Assembly (NCBI RefSeq): GCF_017848315.1
Contig: NZ_JAFKEC010000010.1
Span: forward strand, 62,001 to 126,000
DNA length: 64,000 nucleotides
Direction: 5' to 3'
DNA from: Pseudomonas palmensis
GTDB lineage: Bacteria; Pseudomonadota; Gammaproteobacteria; Pseudomonadales; Pseudomonadaceae
Positions 30,228-38,996 of this stretch are shown here, one piece after another. The notes below the pieces were generated by a model. It ran no database searches. It was not told the DNA's origin and saw only the letters and a list, made by a program, of their open reading frames with translations. The position numbers were made by a program, and so were the translations under genes. Position 1 is the first letter of the stretch. Each line of letters begins with the position of its first letter.

Positions 30228-31043
30228 CTACGCCTGCGTCTGACGCCCCTTGGCACGCATTCGCACGGCCATCTCGGCCATTTCGTCATACAGCGCCTGC
30301 GGGTCGCGCTGCTTGAGCTGCCAGGCCAGGCGCCCCTGCTCGTGGGGCAGAATCATGAAGTCACCGCGCGCCACCCCCTCGTAGATGTAGCCGGCAATGT
30401 CGCTGGCACTGATCGGCGAGCTTTCCAGCAGTTTGCCCACCTGGGCCTTCATTGCCGGGGTGGGGCCGCGGAACGAATCCAGCAGGTTGGTCTGGAAGAA
30501 CGACGGGCACACCACATGCACCGCCACCTGTTGCTGGCGCAGCTCCACCAGCAGGCTTTCGGACAGCGCCACCACCCCGGCCTTGGCCACGTTGTAGTTG
30601 CTCATGGCCGGCCCCTGCATCAGCGCCGCCATGGACGCGATGTTGATGATGCGGCCCTTGCTGCGTTCGAGCAGCGGCAGGAACGCCTTGCAGCCCTTGA
30701 CCACGCCCATCAGGTTGATCGCGATCTGCCAGTCCCAGTCTTCCAGCGACAGCTCGGCAAAAAAACCGCCCGACGCCACCCCGGCGTTGTTGACGATCAC
30801 ATCGATGCCGCCGAGCTTTTCTTCGCAGGCCTGGGCCAGGGCGGTGAGCTGGCTGTAGTCGCGCACGTCGCAACGCTGGACGAAGCCCTCGCCGCCCGCC
30901 TCGCGCACCAGCGTGAGGGTCTGCTGCAGGCCGGCCTCGCCGATGTCGCTCAGGGCCAGTTGCCAACCCTCGCGGGCCCAGCGCAGGGCAATCTCGCGGC
31001 CAAGGCCGGACCCGGCGCCAGTGATCATCATGCGGTTTTGCAT
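30228..31043 (-). CDS. Short-chain dehydrogenase/reductase
   Basis: A 271-residue classical SDR with TGAGSGLGREIALRWA as the cofactor loop, NNAGVASGGFF, and a catalytic set IASMAALMQGPAMSNYNVAKAG containing Ser, Tyr and Lys. The C-terminus (FMILPHEQGRLAWQLKQRDP) occurs in a subgroup found beside diverse lipid or alcohol genes; the substrate is unknown. The start MQNRMMITGAG at 31043 is used because the glycine motif follows at the normal distance. Confidence 0.85.
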   Translation of the reverse strand: MQNRMMITGAGSGLGREIALRWAREGWQLALSDIGEAGLQQTLTLVREAGGEGFVQRCDVRDYSQLTALAQACEEKLGGIDVIVNNAGVASGGFFAELSLEDWDWQIAINLMGVVKGCKAFLPLLERSKGRIINIASMAALMQGPAMSNYNVAKAGVVALSESLLVELRQQQVAVHVVCPSFFQTNLLDSFRGPTPAMKAQVGKLLESSPISASDIAGYIYEGVARGDFMILPHEQGRLAWQLKQRDPQALYDEMAEMAVRMRAKGRQTQA

Positions 31044-31264
31044 AGCCGGATGCCTTGTTCCTGAAGTTGAAGGCCAGTGTAGCGAAGGGTGCAGCGACGC
31101 CCACGCTGTATCAGGATGCTGAATGGCGCGGGCAAACACATATCGAACTAAACTTTTAGTTGCCTGTGGGAGTCCGAATTAACAGGCGGACATGAAGGTC
31201 ATGACCGAAGAGATGGATCGCAACTGCACACGCTGATTACCGTACTCAACAAAAGGACTCTGCC

Positions 31265-31417
31265 ATGGGCACCATACTTATCATCATCCTGATTTTGCTG
31301 TTGATCGGTGGCTTACCCGTTTTCCCGCACTCCAGAAGTTGGGGCTACGGCCCGTCCGGCATCATTGGTACCGTGCTGATCATCCTGTTGATCCTGTTGT
31401 TGCTCGGCAAGATATAG
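31265..31417 (+). CDS. DUF3309 small membrane protein
   Basis: A 50-residue protein starting MGTILIIILILLLIGG, with a central RSWGYGPSG and a second hydrophobic run ending LLLLGKI. This two-helix pattern is that of DUF3309 (small stress-associated membrane proteins, function unknown). AAAGGACT precedes the ATG and a strong bidirectional terminator follows. Confidence 0.85.
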   Translation: MGTILIIILILLLIGGLPVFPHSRSWGYGPSGIIGTVLIILLILLLLGKI

Positions 31418-31445
31418 AAACCCGGGGGTGCAATGGCCCCCACAT

Positions 31446-31473
31446 AAAAAAACGGCCCGAAGGCCGTTTTTTT
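31446..31473. terminator. Bidirectional terminator between DUF3309 and actP
   Basis: A run of seven A residues, CGGCC, the loop CGAA, GGCCG and seven T residues form a U-tailed hairpin in both directions. It serves both converging genes. Confidence 0.93.
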
Positions 31474-31485
31474 ATTGCTCAGGAC

Positions 31486-33144
31486 TCAGTGCGAAACAGC
31501 ACCGCTTGCCCCCAGGCCGGTTTGCGACCGGACAAACTGCGGGAAGAACAGCGCACGCTCGTCATCCGCTGCCTTGGACTTGTCGGTAACCGAGAAGAAC
31601 CAGATACCGGCAAAGGCAATCAGCATCGAGAACAGCGCCGGGTACTCATACGGGTAGATGGCTTTCTCGTGACCCAGGATCTGCACCCAGATGGTCGGAC
31701 CGAGCACCATCAGGCCCACCGCACTTACCAGCCCCATCCAGCCGCCGATCATGGCGCCACGGGTGGTCAGCTTCTTCCAGTACATCGAAAGCAGCAATAC
31801 CGGGAAGTTGCAGCTGGCCGCGATCGAGAACGCCAGGCCGACCATGAACGCGATGTTCTGGCTTTCGAACAGGATACCCAGGCCGATGGCCAGCACACCC
31901 AGTGCGACGGTGGTGATCTTCGACACGCGGATCTCGTCCTTGTCGTTGACCTTGCCCTTGCGCCATACGCTGGCATACAGGTCATGGGACACCGCCGAGG
32001 CACCGGCCAGGGTCAGGCCGGCAACCACTGCCAGGATGGTGGCGAAGGCCACTGCCGAGATGAAGCCCAGGAAGATGCTGCCGCCCACGGCGTCGGCCAG
32101 GTGCACCGCAGCCATGTTGTTGCCGCCCAGCAAGGCGCCTGCTGCGTCCTTGAAGTCCGGGTTGGTGCTGACCAGCAGGATCGCGCCGAAGCCGATGATG
32201 AAGGTCAGGATGTAGAAGTAGCCGATGAAGCCGGTTGCATACAGCACGCTCTTGCGCGCTTCCTTGGCGTCGCTCACGGTGAAGAAGCGCATCAGGATGT
32301 GCGGCAGGCCAGCGGTACCGAACATCAGCGCCAGGCCCAGCGAGAACGCGGAGATCGGGTCTTTGACCAGGCCGCCCGGGCTCATGATCGCCTCACCCTT
32401 GGGGTGAACCTTGATCGCCTCGGAGAACAGCGCATTGAAGTCGAAGTTGACGTGCTTCATCACCATCAGCGCCATGAAGCTGGCACCGGACAGCAGCAGC
32501 ACCGCCTTGATGATCTGTACCCAGGTGGTTGCGAGCATGCCGCCGAACAGCACGTACATGCACATCAGGATACCCACCAGGATGACCGCCACGTGGTAGT
32601 CCAGGCCGAACAGCAGCTGGATCAGCTTGCCGGCGCCGACCATCTGCGCGATCAGGTAGAACGCCACCACCACCAGCGAGCCGGAGGCTGACAGGGTGCG
32701 GATCTGCTTTTGCCCGAGGCGATACGAGGCCACGTCGGCAAAGGTGTACTTGCCCAGGTTGCGCAGGCGTTCGGCGATCAGGAACAGAATGATCGGCCAG
32801 CCCACCAGGAAGCCGATCGAGTAGATCAGGCCGTCGTAGCCGGAGGTGTATACCAGTGCGGAAATACCCAGGAAGGAGGCTGCCGACATGTAGTCGCCGG
32901 CAATCGCCAGGCCGTTCTGGAAGCCCGTGATTCGCCCGCCTGCGGCGTAGTAGTCAGAGGCCGACTTGTTACGCTTTGAAGCCCAGTAGGTGATGCACAG
33001 GGTGGCACCGACGAAGGCGACGAACATCAGGATCGCCGAGACGTTCAGGGGTTGTTTGTGCACCTCGCCGGTCAGGGCGTCGGCGGCCCAGACGGCAGGC
33101 GCGAAAGCGCCAAAGGCCAGTGTTGCCAGTAGACGCCGGATCAT
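31486..33144 (-). CDS. actP: Acetate permease, sodium:solute symporter family
   Basis: A 552-residue inner-membrane protein with a cleavable-looking N-terminal segment ([21 protein letters not shown]) and about 13 transmembrane helices. The SSS family motifs [20 protein letters not shown] and [15 protein letters not shown] are present. Together with the upstream DUF485 gene it forms the yjcH-actP pair used for acetate and other short monocarboxylate uptake. The start overlaps the DUF485 stop by 4 nt. Its neighbour betX makes a different organic acid or betaine-linked substrate conceivable. Confidence 0.92.
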   Translation of the reverse strand: MIRRLLATLAFGAFAPAVWAADALTGEVHKQPLNVSAILMFVAFVGATLCITYWASKRNKSASDYYAAGGRITGFQNGLAIAGDYMSAASFLGISALVYTSGYDGLIYSIGFLVGWPIILFLIAERLRNLGKYTFADVASYRLGQKQIRTLSASGSLVVVAFYLIAQMVGAGKLIQLLFGLDYHVAVILVGILMCMYVLFGGMLATTWVQIIKAVLLLSGASFMALMVMKHVNFDFNALFSEAIKVHPKGEAIMSPGGLVKDPISAFSLGLALMFGTAGLPHILMRFFTVSDAKEARKSVLYATGFIGYFYILTFIIGFGAILLVSTNPDFKDAAGALLGGNNMAAVHLADAVGGSIFLGFISAVAFATILAVVAGLTLAGASAVSHDLYASVWRKGKVNDKDEIRVSKITTVALGVLAIGLGILFESQNIAFMVGLAFSIAASCNFPVLLLSMYWKKLTTRGAMIGGWMGLVSAVGLMVLGPTIWVQILGHEKAIYPYEYPALFSMLIAFAGIWFFSVTDKSKAADDERALFFPQFVRSQTGLGASGAVSH

Positions 33145-33452
33145 TGCTGAGCCTCCTTCAGGATCGCGTTGTTCAGCTCGTCGAACTCACCATTGGCACG
33201 ACGTACGTAGATGCCGGTCAGCACGAAAGCCGAAACGATCAGACCCACACCCAGCGGGATACCCCAGGTAATCGAGGAGCCGGGGCTGAGCTTGGCACCC
33301 AGAATCTGCGGGCCGTAGGCAATCAACAGGATAAAGGCGGCGTAGAGGCCGAGCATGATCGCCGAGAGAATCCAGGCGAAGCGTTCACGTTTTGAAACCA
33401 GCTCCTTGAACCGCGGGCTGTTTTGTATCGAGAGATAAATGCTGTCGTTCAT
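33141..33452 (-). CDS. DUF485 (YjcH-like) membrane protein
   Basis: A 103-residue inner-membrane protein with two helices ([23 protein letters not shown] and [23 protein letters not shown]) and a charged C-terminus [12 protein letters not shown]485 proteins are the constant partner of ActP-type symporters and are probably accessory subunits. The start at 33452 ([10 protein letters not shown]) has GAGGAC upstream; a 117-residue extension is rejected. Confidence 0.9.
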   Translation of the reverse strand: MNDSIYLSIQNSPRFKELVSKRERFAWILSAIMLGLYAAFILLIAYGPQILGAKLSPGSSITWGIPLGVGLIVSAFVLTGIYVRRANGEFDELNNAILKEAQQ

Positions 33453-33580
33453 TGTTTTTGTCCTCGCAGCACAGATTGGGTAGTACCACGCCACTTTATG
33501 CTGCCTTGGGACGCACTCCAGACGACCTTAGTCTTAGATGTAAAACTCTTTTACCGGCTACGTAACAGCCGCCCATGCAA

Positions 33581-33614
33581 AGGGCCGCGCGGTGGCAAAA
33601 CACCGCGCGGCCCT
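33581..33614 (-). terminator. Terminator hairpin after betX
   Basis: AGGGCCGCGCGGTG and CACCGCGCGGCCCT form a perfect 14-bp stem with a 6-nt loop, 30 nt beyond the betX stop on the minus strand. A short T run follows (TTTGC). Confidence 0.75.
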
Positions 33615-33643
33615 GGAAGGTGCCAGATAGAGGCCTTAGGCCA

Positions 33644-34495
33644 TTATTTTGCGGTCCACTCGGCGACCCGCTCGGGGTGCTTGGCGACCCACTCCTTCGC
33701 CGCAGCGTCCGGCTTTGCGCCTTCCTGAATGGCCAGCATGACTTCGCCGATCTCGTCCTTGGATTGCCACGAGAACTTCTTCAGGAACGCTGCGACTTCC
33801 GGCGCCTTCGTATCGAGTTCCTTGCTGCCGATGCTGTTGACCGTCTCGGCGGCGCCGTACACGCCTTTGGGGTCTTCGAGAAAGCGCAGCTTCCACTTGG
33901 CGAACATCCAGTGCGGCACCCAGCCGGTGACCACGATGGGCTGCTGCTTGGCGTAGGCGCGCCCCAGTTCAGAGGTCATGGCAGCGCCGGAGCTGGCCTG
34001 CAGCTTGTAGCCGGCAAGGTCGTAGTCCTTGATCGCCTGGTCGGTCTTGAGCATCACCCCGGACCCGGCGTCGATGCCGACGATCTTCTTCTTGAAGCCG
34101 GCATCGCTTCCGAGGTCGGCGATCGACTGCGCCTTGACGTATTCGGGCACGATCAGGCCAATCCTGGCGTCCTTGAAGTTGGGGCCGTAGTCGACCACGT
34201 TGTCCTTGTTCTTGGCCCAGTATTCGCCATGGGTCACCGGCAGCCAGGCCGACAGCATCGCATCGAGCTTTCCGGTGGCCACCCCCTGCCACATGATGCC
34301 GGTGGCCACCGGCATCAGCTTGACGTCATAACCGAGCTTCTGCTTGATCACCTCGGCCGCCACATGGGTGGTCGCCACGCTGTCGGACCACCCATCGACG
34401 TAGCCGATGCTTACTTCCTTGGCCATGGCCAGGCTGGTGCCCATGGCCAGTATCAGGGCAGTGCCCGCCCCCAGGAGTCGTCGCATTTTCATCAA
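33644..34495 (-). CDS. betX: Glycine betaine-type ABC substrate-binding protein, BetX-like
   Basis: A 283-residue periplasmic OpuAC-family binding protein with a signal peptide (LLGAGTALILAMGTSLAMA). The mature part begins KEVSIGYVDGWSDSVATTHV and contains tryptophans in VDGWSD, SAWLPVTH and GWVPHW, as expected for an aromatic box binding quaternary ammonium. No permease or ATPase gene adjoins it, fitting the Pseudomonas CaiX/BetX/CbcX group, whose orphan binding proteins share one transporter core. In P. aeruginosa betX adjoins an actP-like symporter and DUF485 gene as here. An in-frame ATG three bases downstream (34492) is equally possible. Confidence 0.82.
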   Translation of the reverse strand: MMKMRRLLGAGTALILAMGTSLAMAKEVSIGYVDGWSDSVATTHVAAEVIKQKLGYDVKLMPVATGIMWQGVATGKLDAMLSAWLPVTHGEYWAKNKDNVVDYGPNFKDARIGLIVPEYVKAQSIADLGSDAGFKKKIVGIDAGSGVMLKTDQAIKDYDLAGYKLQASSGAAMTSELGRAYAKQQPIVVTGWVPHWMFAKWKLRFLEDPKGVYGAAETVNSIGSKELDTKAPEVAAFLKKFSWQSKDEIGEVMLAIQEGAKPDAAAKEWVAKHPERVAEWTAK

Positions 34496-34668
34496 AGCAT
34501 CCCCTCGTCACGTCACGGAACCTGCATCATCAACCGCCACTGGCGGCCAACCTGCTCTGTCAGCGACGTCGAAACATCGAGAAACGACATCACAACGCCA
34601 GCCAGGCCCGCTACCGGCCGGCATTTGCAGGTAGTATTGGCGGCTTTGTTTCCTGACCGGTCCGCGCC

Positions 34669-36222
34669 ATGCCCTCGACTGCCCGCTTCCCGCTGCTGCC
34701 CTACCTGTTTGCCTGCCTGCTTGGCCTGTTCGCGTTGGGCGGGCTCTGGTACGGGCTCGGCAAGCCGGTATCGCTGCCGGACGCCGCCAGCCCCACGCAC
34801 AAGTTGCAATGCGTCTCCTACACGCCCTTCGACAAGGACCAGTCGCCGTTCGACCAGCCCTTCACCCTGCGTCCGGAGCGCGTGGAGGCTGACCTCGCCC
34901 TGCTTGCACAGCGCTTCGAATGCATCCGCACCTACTCGATGACGGGCCTGGAAGCGATCCCGCAGCTGGCGCGCAAGTACGGCCTGAAGGTGATGTTCGG
35001 GGCCTGGGTGAGTGCCGACCCGCTGGTCACGGCCAAGGAGATCAAGGCCCTGATCGCCACCGCCAATGCCAACCCGGACATCACCCGCGCCGTGATCGTG
35101 GGCAACGAGGTGCTGTTGCGCAAGGAAGTGACGGGCGATCACCTGGCCGATCTGATCCACCAGGTGAAAAGCCAGGTGCAGGTACCGGTGACCTACGCCG
35201 ACGTGTGGGAGTTCTGGCTGCAGCATCCACAGATCGCGCCGCAGGTGGACTTCGTGACCATTCACCTGCTGCCCTACTGGGAAGATGATCCCAAGGGCAT
35301 CGACGATGCGCTGGCCCACGTAGGCGAGATCCGCCAGGTGTTCGGCAACCGCTTCGCGCCCAAGGACGTGATGATCGGCGAAACCGGCTGGCCCAGCGAA
35401 GGGCGCCAGCGCGAGACCGCCCTGCCCAGCCGGGTCAACGAAGCGCGCTTCATTCGCGGGTTCGTCGCCATGGCCGAGCAGAATGGCTGGAATTACAACC
35501 TGATCGAAGCCTTCGACCAGCCGTGGAAGCGCGCCAGCGAAGGCGCGGTGGGCGGTTACTGGGGGCTGTACGATGCCGACCGGCAGGACAAGGGCATACT
35601 CGAAGGCCCGGTGAGCAACCTGCCGTTCTGGCCGCAGTGGCTGGGCATCGGCGTGCTGCTGTTCGCCGCCACCCTGGCCCTGGCCGGGCCGGTGCGCGGC
35701 GTGCGTGGCGCCCTGGCGCTGCCCTTGCTGGCCGCACTGGGGGCCGCCAGCCTGGGGTTGTGGGGCGAGCTGGTACGGGTCAACAGCCGCTTCGTTGGCG
35801 AGTGGTTGTGGGCCGTGCTGCTGGCGGGGCTCAACCTGGTGGTACTGGCCCATGGCGCGCTGGCGCTGGCACAGCGCAGTGGCTGGCGTGAGCGCCTGTT
35901 CGCCTGGCTGCAGGCGCGTGCCGGCTGGTGGGTGATGGCGGCCGGCTTCGCGGCGGCGGTGAGCATGCTGGCGCTGGTGTTCGACCCGCGCTACCGCAGC
36001 TTCCCGAGCCCGGCGCTGGTGCTGCCGGCGGTGGTGTACCTGCTGCAACCGGTGCGGGTAGCGCGCGCCGAGGTGGCCTTGCTGACCTTCATCGTCGGCG
36101 CCGGGATTGCGCCGCAGCTGTTCATCGAGGGCTTGAGCAGCCAGCAGGCGCTGGTGTGGGCCCTGGTGAGCGCGCTGATGACCGCGGCGCTGTGGCGCTG
36201 CCTGCGGATCAGGCAGGGCTGA
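34669..36222 (+). CDS. Membrane-anchored GH17 family beta-glucosyltransferase (beta-glucan synthesis)
   Basis: A 517-residue protein with an N-terminal membrane anchor (LLPYLFACLLGLFALGGLWYGLG), a periplasmic GH17 catalytic domain (about residues 45-310) and a C-terminal block of about six transmembrane helices. The likely acid/base glutamate is in VIVGNEVLLR and the nucleophile in MIGETGWPSEG. Proteobacterial GH17 enzymes of this layout are non-Leloir beta-1,3-glucan transglycosylases that branch or elongate glucan chains. It is commonly labelled beta-(1-6)-glucan synthase, without direct proof here. It is divergent from betX. Confidence 0.82.
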   Translation: MPSTARFPLLPYLFACLLGLFALGGLWYGLGKPVSLPDAASPTHKLQCVSYTPFDKDQSPFDQPFTLRPERVEADLALLAQRFECIRTYSMTGLEAIPQLARKYGLKVMFGAWVSADPLVTAKEIKALIATANANPDITRAVIVGNEVLLRKEVTGDHLADLIHQVKSQVQVPVTYADVWEFWLQHPQIAPQVDFVTIHLLPYWEDDPKGIDDALAHVGEIRQVFGNRFAPKDVMIGETGWPSEGRQRETALPSRVNEARFIRGFVAMAEQNGWNYNLIEAFDQPWKRASEGAVGGYWGLYDADRQDKGILEGPVSNLPFWPQWLGIGVLLFAATLALAGPVRGVRGALALPLLAALGAASLGLWGELVRVNSRFVGEWLWAVLLAGLNLVVLAHGALALAQRSGWRERLFAWLQARAGWWVMAAGFAAAVSMLALVFDPRYRSFPSPALVLPAVVYLLQPVRVARAEVALLTFIVGAGIAPQLFIEGLSSQQALVWALVSALMTAALWRCLRIRQG

Positions 36223-36232
36223 GCGTCGGCTC

Positions 36233-36297
36233 TTCGCCGGCAAGGCCGGCTCTGCAGGGAGGCGTTGAACCCGATAGGCGCCGGCCTTGCCGGCGAA
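36233..36297. repeat. REP-type inverted pair (TTCGCCGGC family)
   Basis: TTCGCCGGCAAGGCCGGC at 36233 and the complementary GCCGGCCTTGCCGGCGAA ending at 36297 form the arms. It lies between the convergent GH17 gene and the small membrane protein gene. Confidence 0.82.
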
Positions 36298-36313
36298 CGA
36301 TACAGCGTAAGCC

Positions 36314-36676
36314 TCAGGCCGTGCGCCGCACCAGCCGCAACCCCGCCAGCACCAGCGCGAACGCCGCCAGGCTCACGGTGTACAGCGCCAGTGCCGGCAG
36401 CCCGAACACCAGGGACAGCACCGCCAGCCACCAGCCGGCCCGACGCGGCACCAGCGTCGCCACCACGGCCAACCCCAGGGCGACCCAGCCCAGCACCCGC
36501 AAGTGGATCATCAGGCCCAGCGTGGCGCGCAACTGGCACTCCCAGCTCACCTGGGGCGAGCTGCACACACCGACCCACCTGACATCCTCCATGAAGCCGT
36601 AACGCACCCCATAGCAGGCCGCAGCCCACAGCGACAGGCACACAAGCAAGGCAATCAGCGGCAAACGGCGGGACAT
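36314..36676 (-). CDS. Small inner-membrane protein, unknown function
   Basis: A 120-residue protein with three to four hydrophobic helices (PLIALLVCLSLWAAACYGVRYG, LRVLGWVALGLAVVATLVP, then two near the C-terminus). A soluble loop contains a cysteine pair (GVCSSPQVSWECQLR). I do not recognise the family. The start at 36676 (MSRRLPLIALL) is favoured because a longer frame adds a non-hydrophobic leader with no ribosome binding site. It converges on the GH17 gene across a REP pair. Confidence 0.65.
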   Translation of the reverse strand: MSRRLPLIALLVCLSLWAAACYGVRYGFMEDVRWVGVCSSPQVSWECQLRATLGLMIHLRVLGWVALGLAVVATLVPRRAGWWLAVLSLVFGLPALALYTVSLAAFALVLAGLRLVRRTA

Positions 36677-36916
36677 GACAACTCCGGAAACAGGAAAACG
36701 GCGCCCAGCATAATCCCCCACCGGGCCTGTGCAAGGCAAAAGCGGCGGCCTGAGCTACTTTTATCAGCAAAGAAACAAAACCCGCTGTTGCCCTGGCACT
36801 GGCCCGCACGGCAACATCGGGGACGGTAAATGCCGGGGCACAAGGCAACTTTGCCGATAGCACGAGTGTCCTAGCCTGCAGTACACACTTTGCCTTGCCT
36901 TTCCTGGGGATCCGTC

Positions 36917-38215
36917 ATGCTTCGATCACTGCGCCTTGCTGCCCTGCTGGGTGGCCTCTTGATGAGTGCGGCCGCGTCTGCGGTGGATGTCGATGCGGCC
37001 ACCTATGGCTACCCGCTGACCAATCCCTTCGAGGCGACGATCGCCTCCACACCGCCCGACCTGCGCCCCGAACTGCCGACCGACGATGACATCGATCAGT
37101 CCGACTACAGCCTCAACCTGCGCCCCGAACGCGAGTTCACCCTTCCGGACAACTTCTGGGCGGTCAAGAAGCTGCGCTATCGCCTGGCCCGACAGGACCA
37201 CGAGGCGCCGCTGATCTTCCTGATCGCCGGTACCGGCGCGCCCTACACCAGCAGCCTCAACGAGTACCTCAAGCGCCTCTACTACAAGGCCGGCTACCAC
37301 GTGGTGCAGCTGTCCTCGCCCACCAGCTTCGACTTCATCAGCGCCGCCTCGCGCTTCGCCACCCCGGGCGTGAGCGCCGAAGACGCCGAAGACCTGTACC
37401 GGGTGATGCAGGGCGTGCGCGCCCAGCACCCGCGCCTGCCTGTCAGCGAGTACTACCTCACCGGCTACAGCCTCGGTGCCCTCGACGCAGCCTTCGTCAG
37501 CCACCTGGACGAAACCCGGCGCAGCTTCAACTTCAAGCGCGTGCTGCTGCTCAACCCGCCGGTCAACCTCTACACCTCGATCAGCAACCTCGACAAGCTG
37601 GTGCAGACCGAGGTCAAGGGCGTGAACAACAGCACCACCTTCTATGAACTGGTGCTGACCAAGCTCACCCGCTACTTCCAGCAAAAAGGCTACATCGACC
37701 TCAACGACGCACTGCTCTACGACTTCCAGCAGTCGCGCCAGCACCTGAGCAACGAGCAGATGGCGATGCTGATAGGCACCTCGTTCCGCTTCTCGTCCGC
37801 CGATATCGCCTTTACCTCCGACCTGATCAACCGCCGCGGCCTGATCACCCCGCCCAAGTACCCGATCACCGAAGGCAGCAGCCTCACGCCGTTCTTCAAG
37901 CGTGCGCTGCAATGCGACTTCGACTGCTACCTGACCGAGCAGGTCATCCCCATGTGGCGCGCGCGCACCGATGGCGGCAGCCTGCTGCAACTGATCGACC
38001 AGGTGAGCCTGTATGCCCTCAAGGACTACCTGCAAAACAGCCCGAAAATCGCCGTGATGCACAACGCCGACGATGTGATCCTGGGCCCCGGCGACATCGG
38101 CTTTCTGCGCAGCACCTTTGGCGACCGCCTGACCCTGTACCCGCATGGCGGGCACTGCGGCAATATCAATTACCGCGTCAACAGCGACGCGATGCTGGAG
38201 TTTTTCCGTGGTTAA
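36917..38215 (+). CDS. Secreted alpha/beta-hydrolase-like protein
   Basis: A 432-residue protein with a signal peptide (LRLAALLGGLLMSAAASAV). An alpha/beta hydrolase core is suggested by LIFLIAGTGAPYTSSLNEYLKR, the nucleophile elbow YYLTGYSLGALDAAF (G-Y-S-L-G) and a late aspartate/histidine region (VMHNADDVILGPGD and LYPHGGHCGNI). It is sometimes annotated as a serine/threonine kinase, but no kinase motif is visible. Two cysteines lie close together in QCDFDCYL. Its last 8 nt overlap the mlaA-like start, so the products are made together and may act on the same envelope lipid. GGGGA precedes the ATG at 36917. Confidence 0.75.
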   Translation: MLRSLRLAALLGGLLMSAAASAVDVDAATYGYPLTNPFEATIASTPPDLRPELPTDDDIDQSDYSLNLRPEREFTLPDNFWAVKKLRYRLARQDHEAPLIFLIAGTGAPYTSSLNEYLKRLYYKAGYHVVQLSSPTSFDFISAASRFATPGVSAEDAEDLYRVMQGVRAQHPRLPVSEYYLTGYSLGALDAAFVSHLDETRRSFNFKRVLLLNPPVNLYTSISNLDKLVQTEVKGVNNSTTFYELVLTKLTRYFQQKGYIDLNDALLYDFQQSRQHLSNEQMAMLIGTSFRFSSADIAFTSDLINRRGLITPPKYPITEGSSLTPFFKRALQCDFDCYLTEQVIPMWRARTDGGSLLQLIDQVSLYALKDYLQNSPKIAVMHNADDVILGPGDIGFLRSTFGDRLTLYPHGGHCGNINYRVNSDAMLEFFRG

Positions 38216-38993
38216 AAAACTTCTGATCGTGACGGCGTTGCTCGCCGCAGGCCTGGTACAGGCCGATGAGATCCCGGCGCGAGCCAGCGTGATCGAAGCC
38301 GACGGCTTCACCGATCCGCTCAAGGAACTCAAGTTCAACCCCGGCCTGGACCAGCGCGAGTTCGAGCGTTCGACCCTGACCGCGCTGAACGTCTACGACC
38401 CGTTCGAGTCGGTGAACCGCCGGCTGTACCACTTCAACTACCGCTTCGACCAGTGGGTGTTCCTGCCGGTGGTCAATGGCTACCGCTACATCACCCCAAG
38501 CTTCGTGCGCACCGGGGTCAGCAACTTCTTCAGTAACCTGGGCGATGTGCCCAACCTGCTCAACAGCCTGCTGCAGTTCAAGGGCAAGCGCTCGATGGAG
38601 ATCACCGCGCGCCTGCTGTTCAACACCACCCTGGGCGTCGCCGGCCTGTGGGACCCGGCGACCAAGATGGGGCTGCCGCACCAGAGCGAAGACTTCGGCC
38701 AGACCCTCGGCTTCTATGGCGTGCCGGACGGCCCGTACCTGATGCTGCCGATCCTGGGCCCGTCGAACCTGCGCGACACCGGCGGGCTGGTGGTGGACTA
38801 CAGCGCCGAGAACTGGATCAACTTCCTCAACATGGCCGAGGTCAGCAGCGACAACCCGGAGGTCTGGGTACTGCGCGCCATCGACAAGCGCTATACCACC
38901 AGCTTTCGCTACGGCCAGCTGAACTCGCCGTTCGAGTATGAAAAGGTGCGATACGTGTACACCGAGGCACGCCGCCTGCAGATCGCCGAGTAG
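38208..38993 (+). CDS. mlaA: MlaA/VacJ-family protein without a lipobox
   Basis: A 261-residue protein of the MlaA family, whose members remove phospholipid from the outer leaflet of the outer membrane. The family core is clear: NVYDPFESVNRRLYHFNYRFD, RTGVSNFFSNLGDVPNLLN, NTTLGVAGLWDPATKMGL and SEDFGQTLGFYGVPDGPYLMLPILGP. The signal peptide (LLIVTALLAAGLVQADEIP) has no cysteine, so it should not be lipidated as canonical MlaA is, and about 40 extra residues precede the domain. The start is GTG at 38208 with GGAG upstream, inside the end of the preceding gene. It is immediately followed by the convergent patatin gene. Confidence 0.82.
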   Translation: MVKKLLIVTALLAAGLVQADEIPARASVIEADGFTDPLKELKFNPGLDQREFERSTLTALNVYDPFESVNRRLYHFNYRFDQWVFLPVVNGYRYITPSFVRTGVSNFFSNLGDVPNLLNSLLQFKGKRSMEITARLLFNTTLGVAGLWDPATKMGLPHQSEDFGQTLGFYGVPDGPYLMLPILGPSNLRDTGGLVVDYSAENWINFLNMAEVSSDNPEVWVLRAIDKRYTTSFRYGQLNSPFEYEKVRYVYTEARRLQIAE

Positions 38994-38996
38994 CGC

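Noticed and set aside
36917..38215. Serine/threonine kinase
   Set aside because: No kinase glycine loop or catalytic loop is visible; a GYSLG nucleophile elbow and late Asp/His regions fit an alpha/beta hydrolase.
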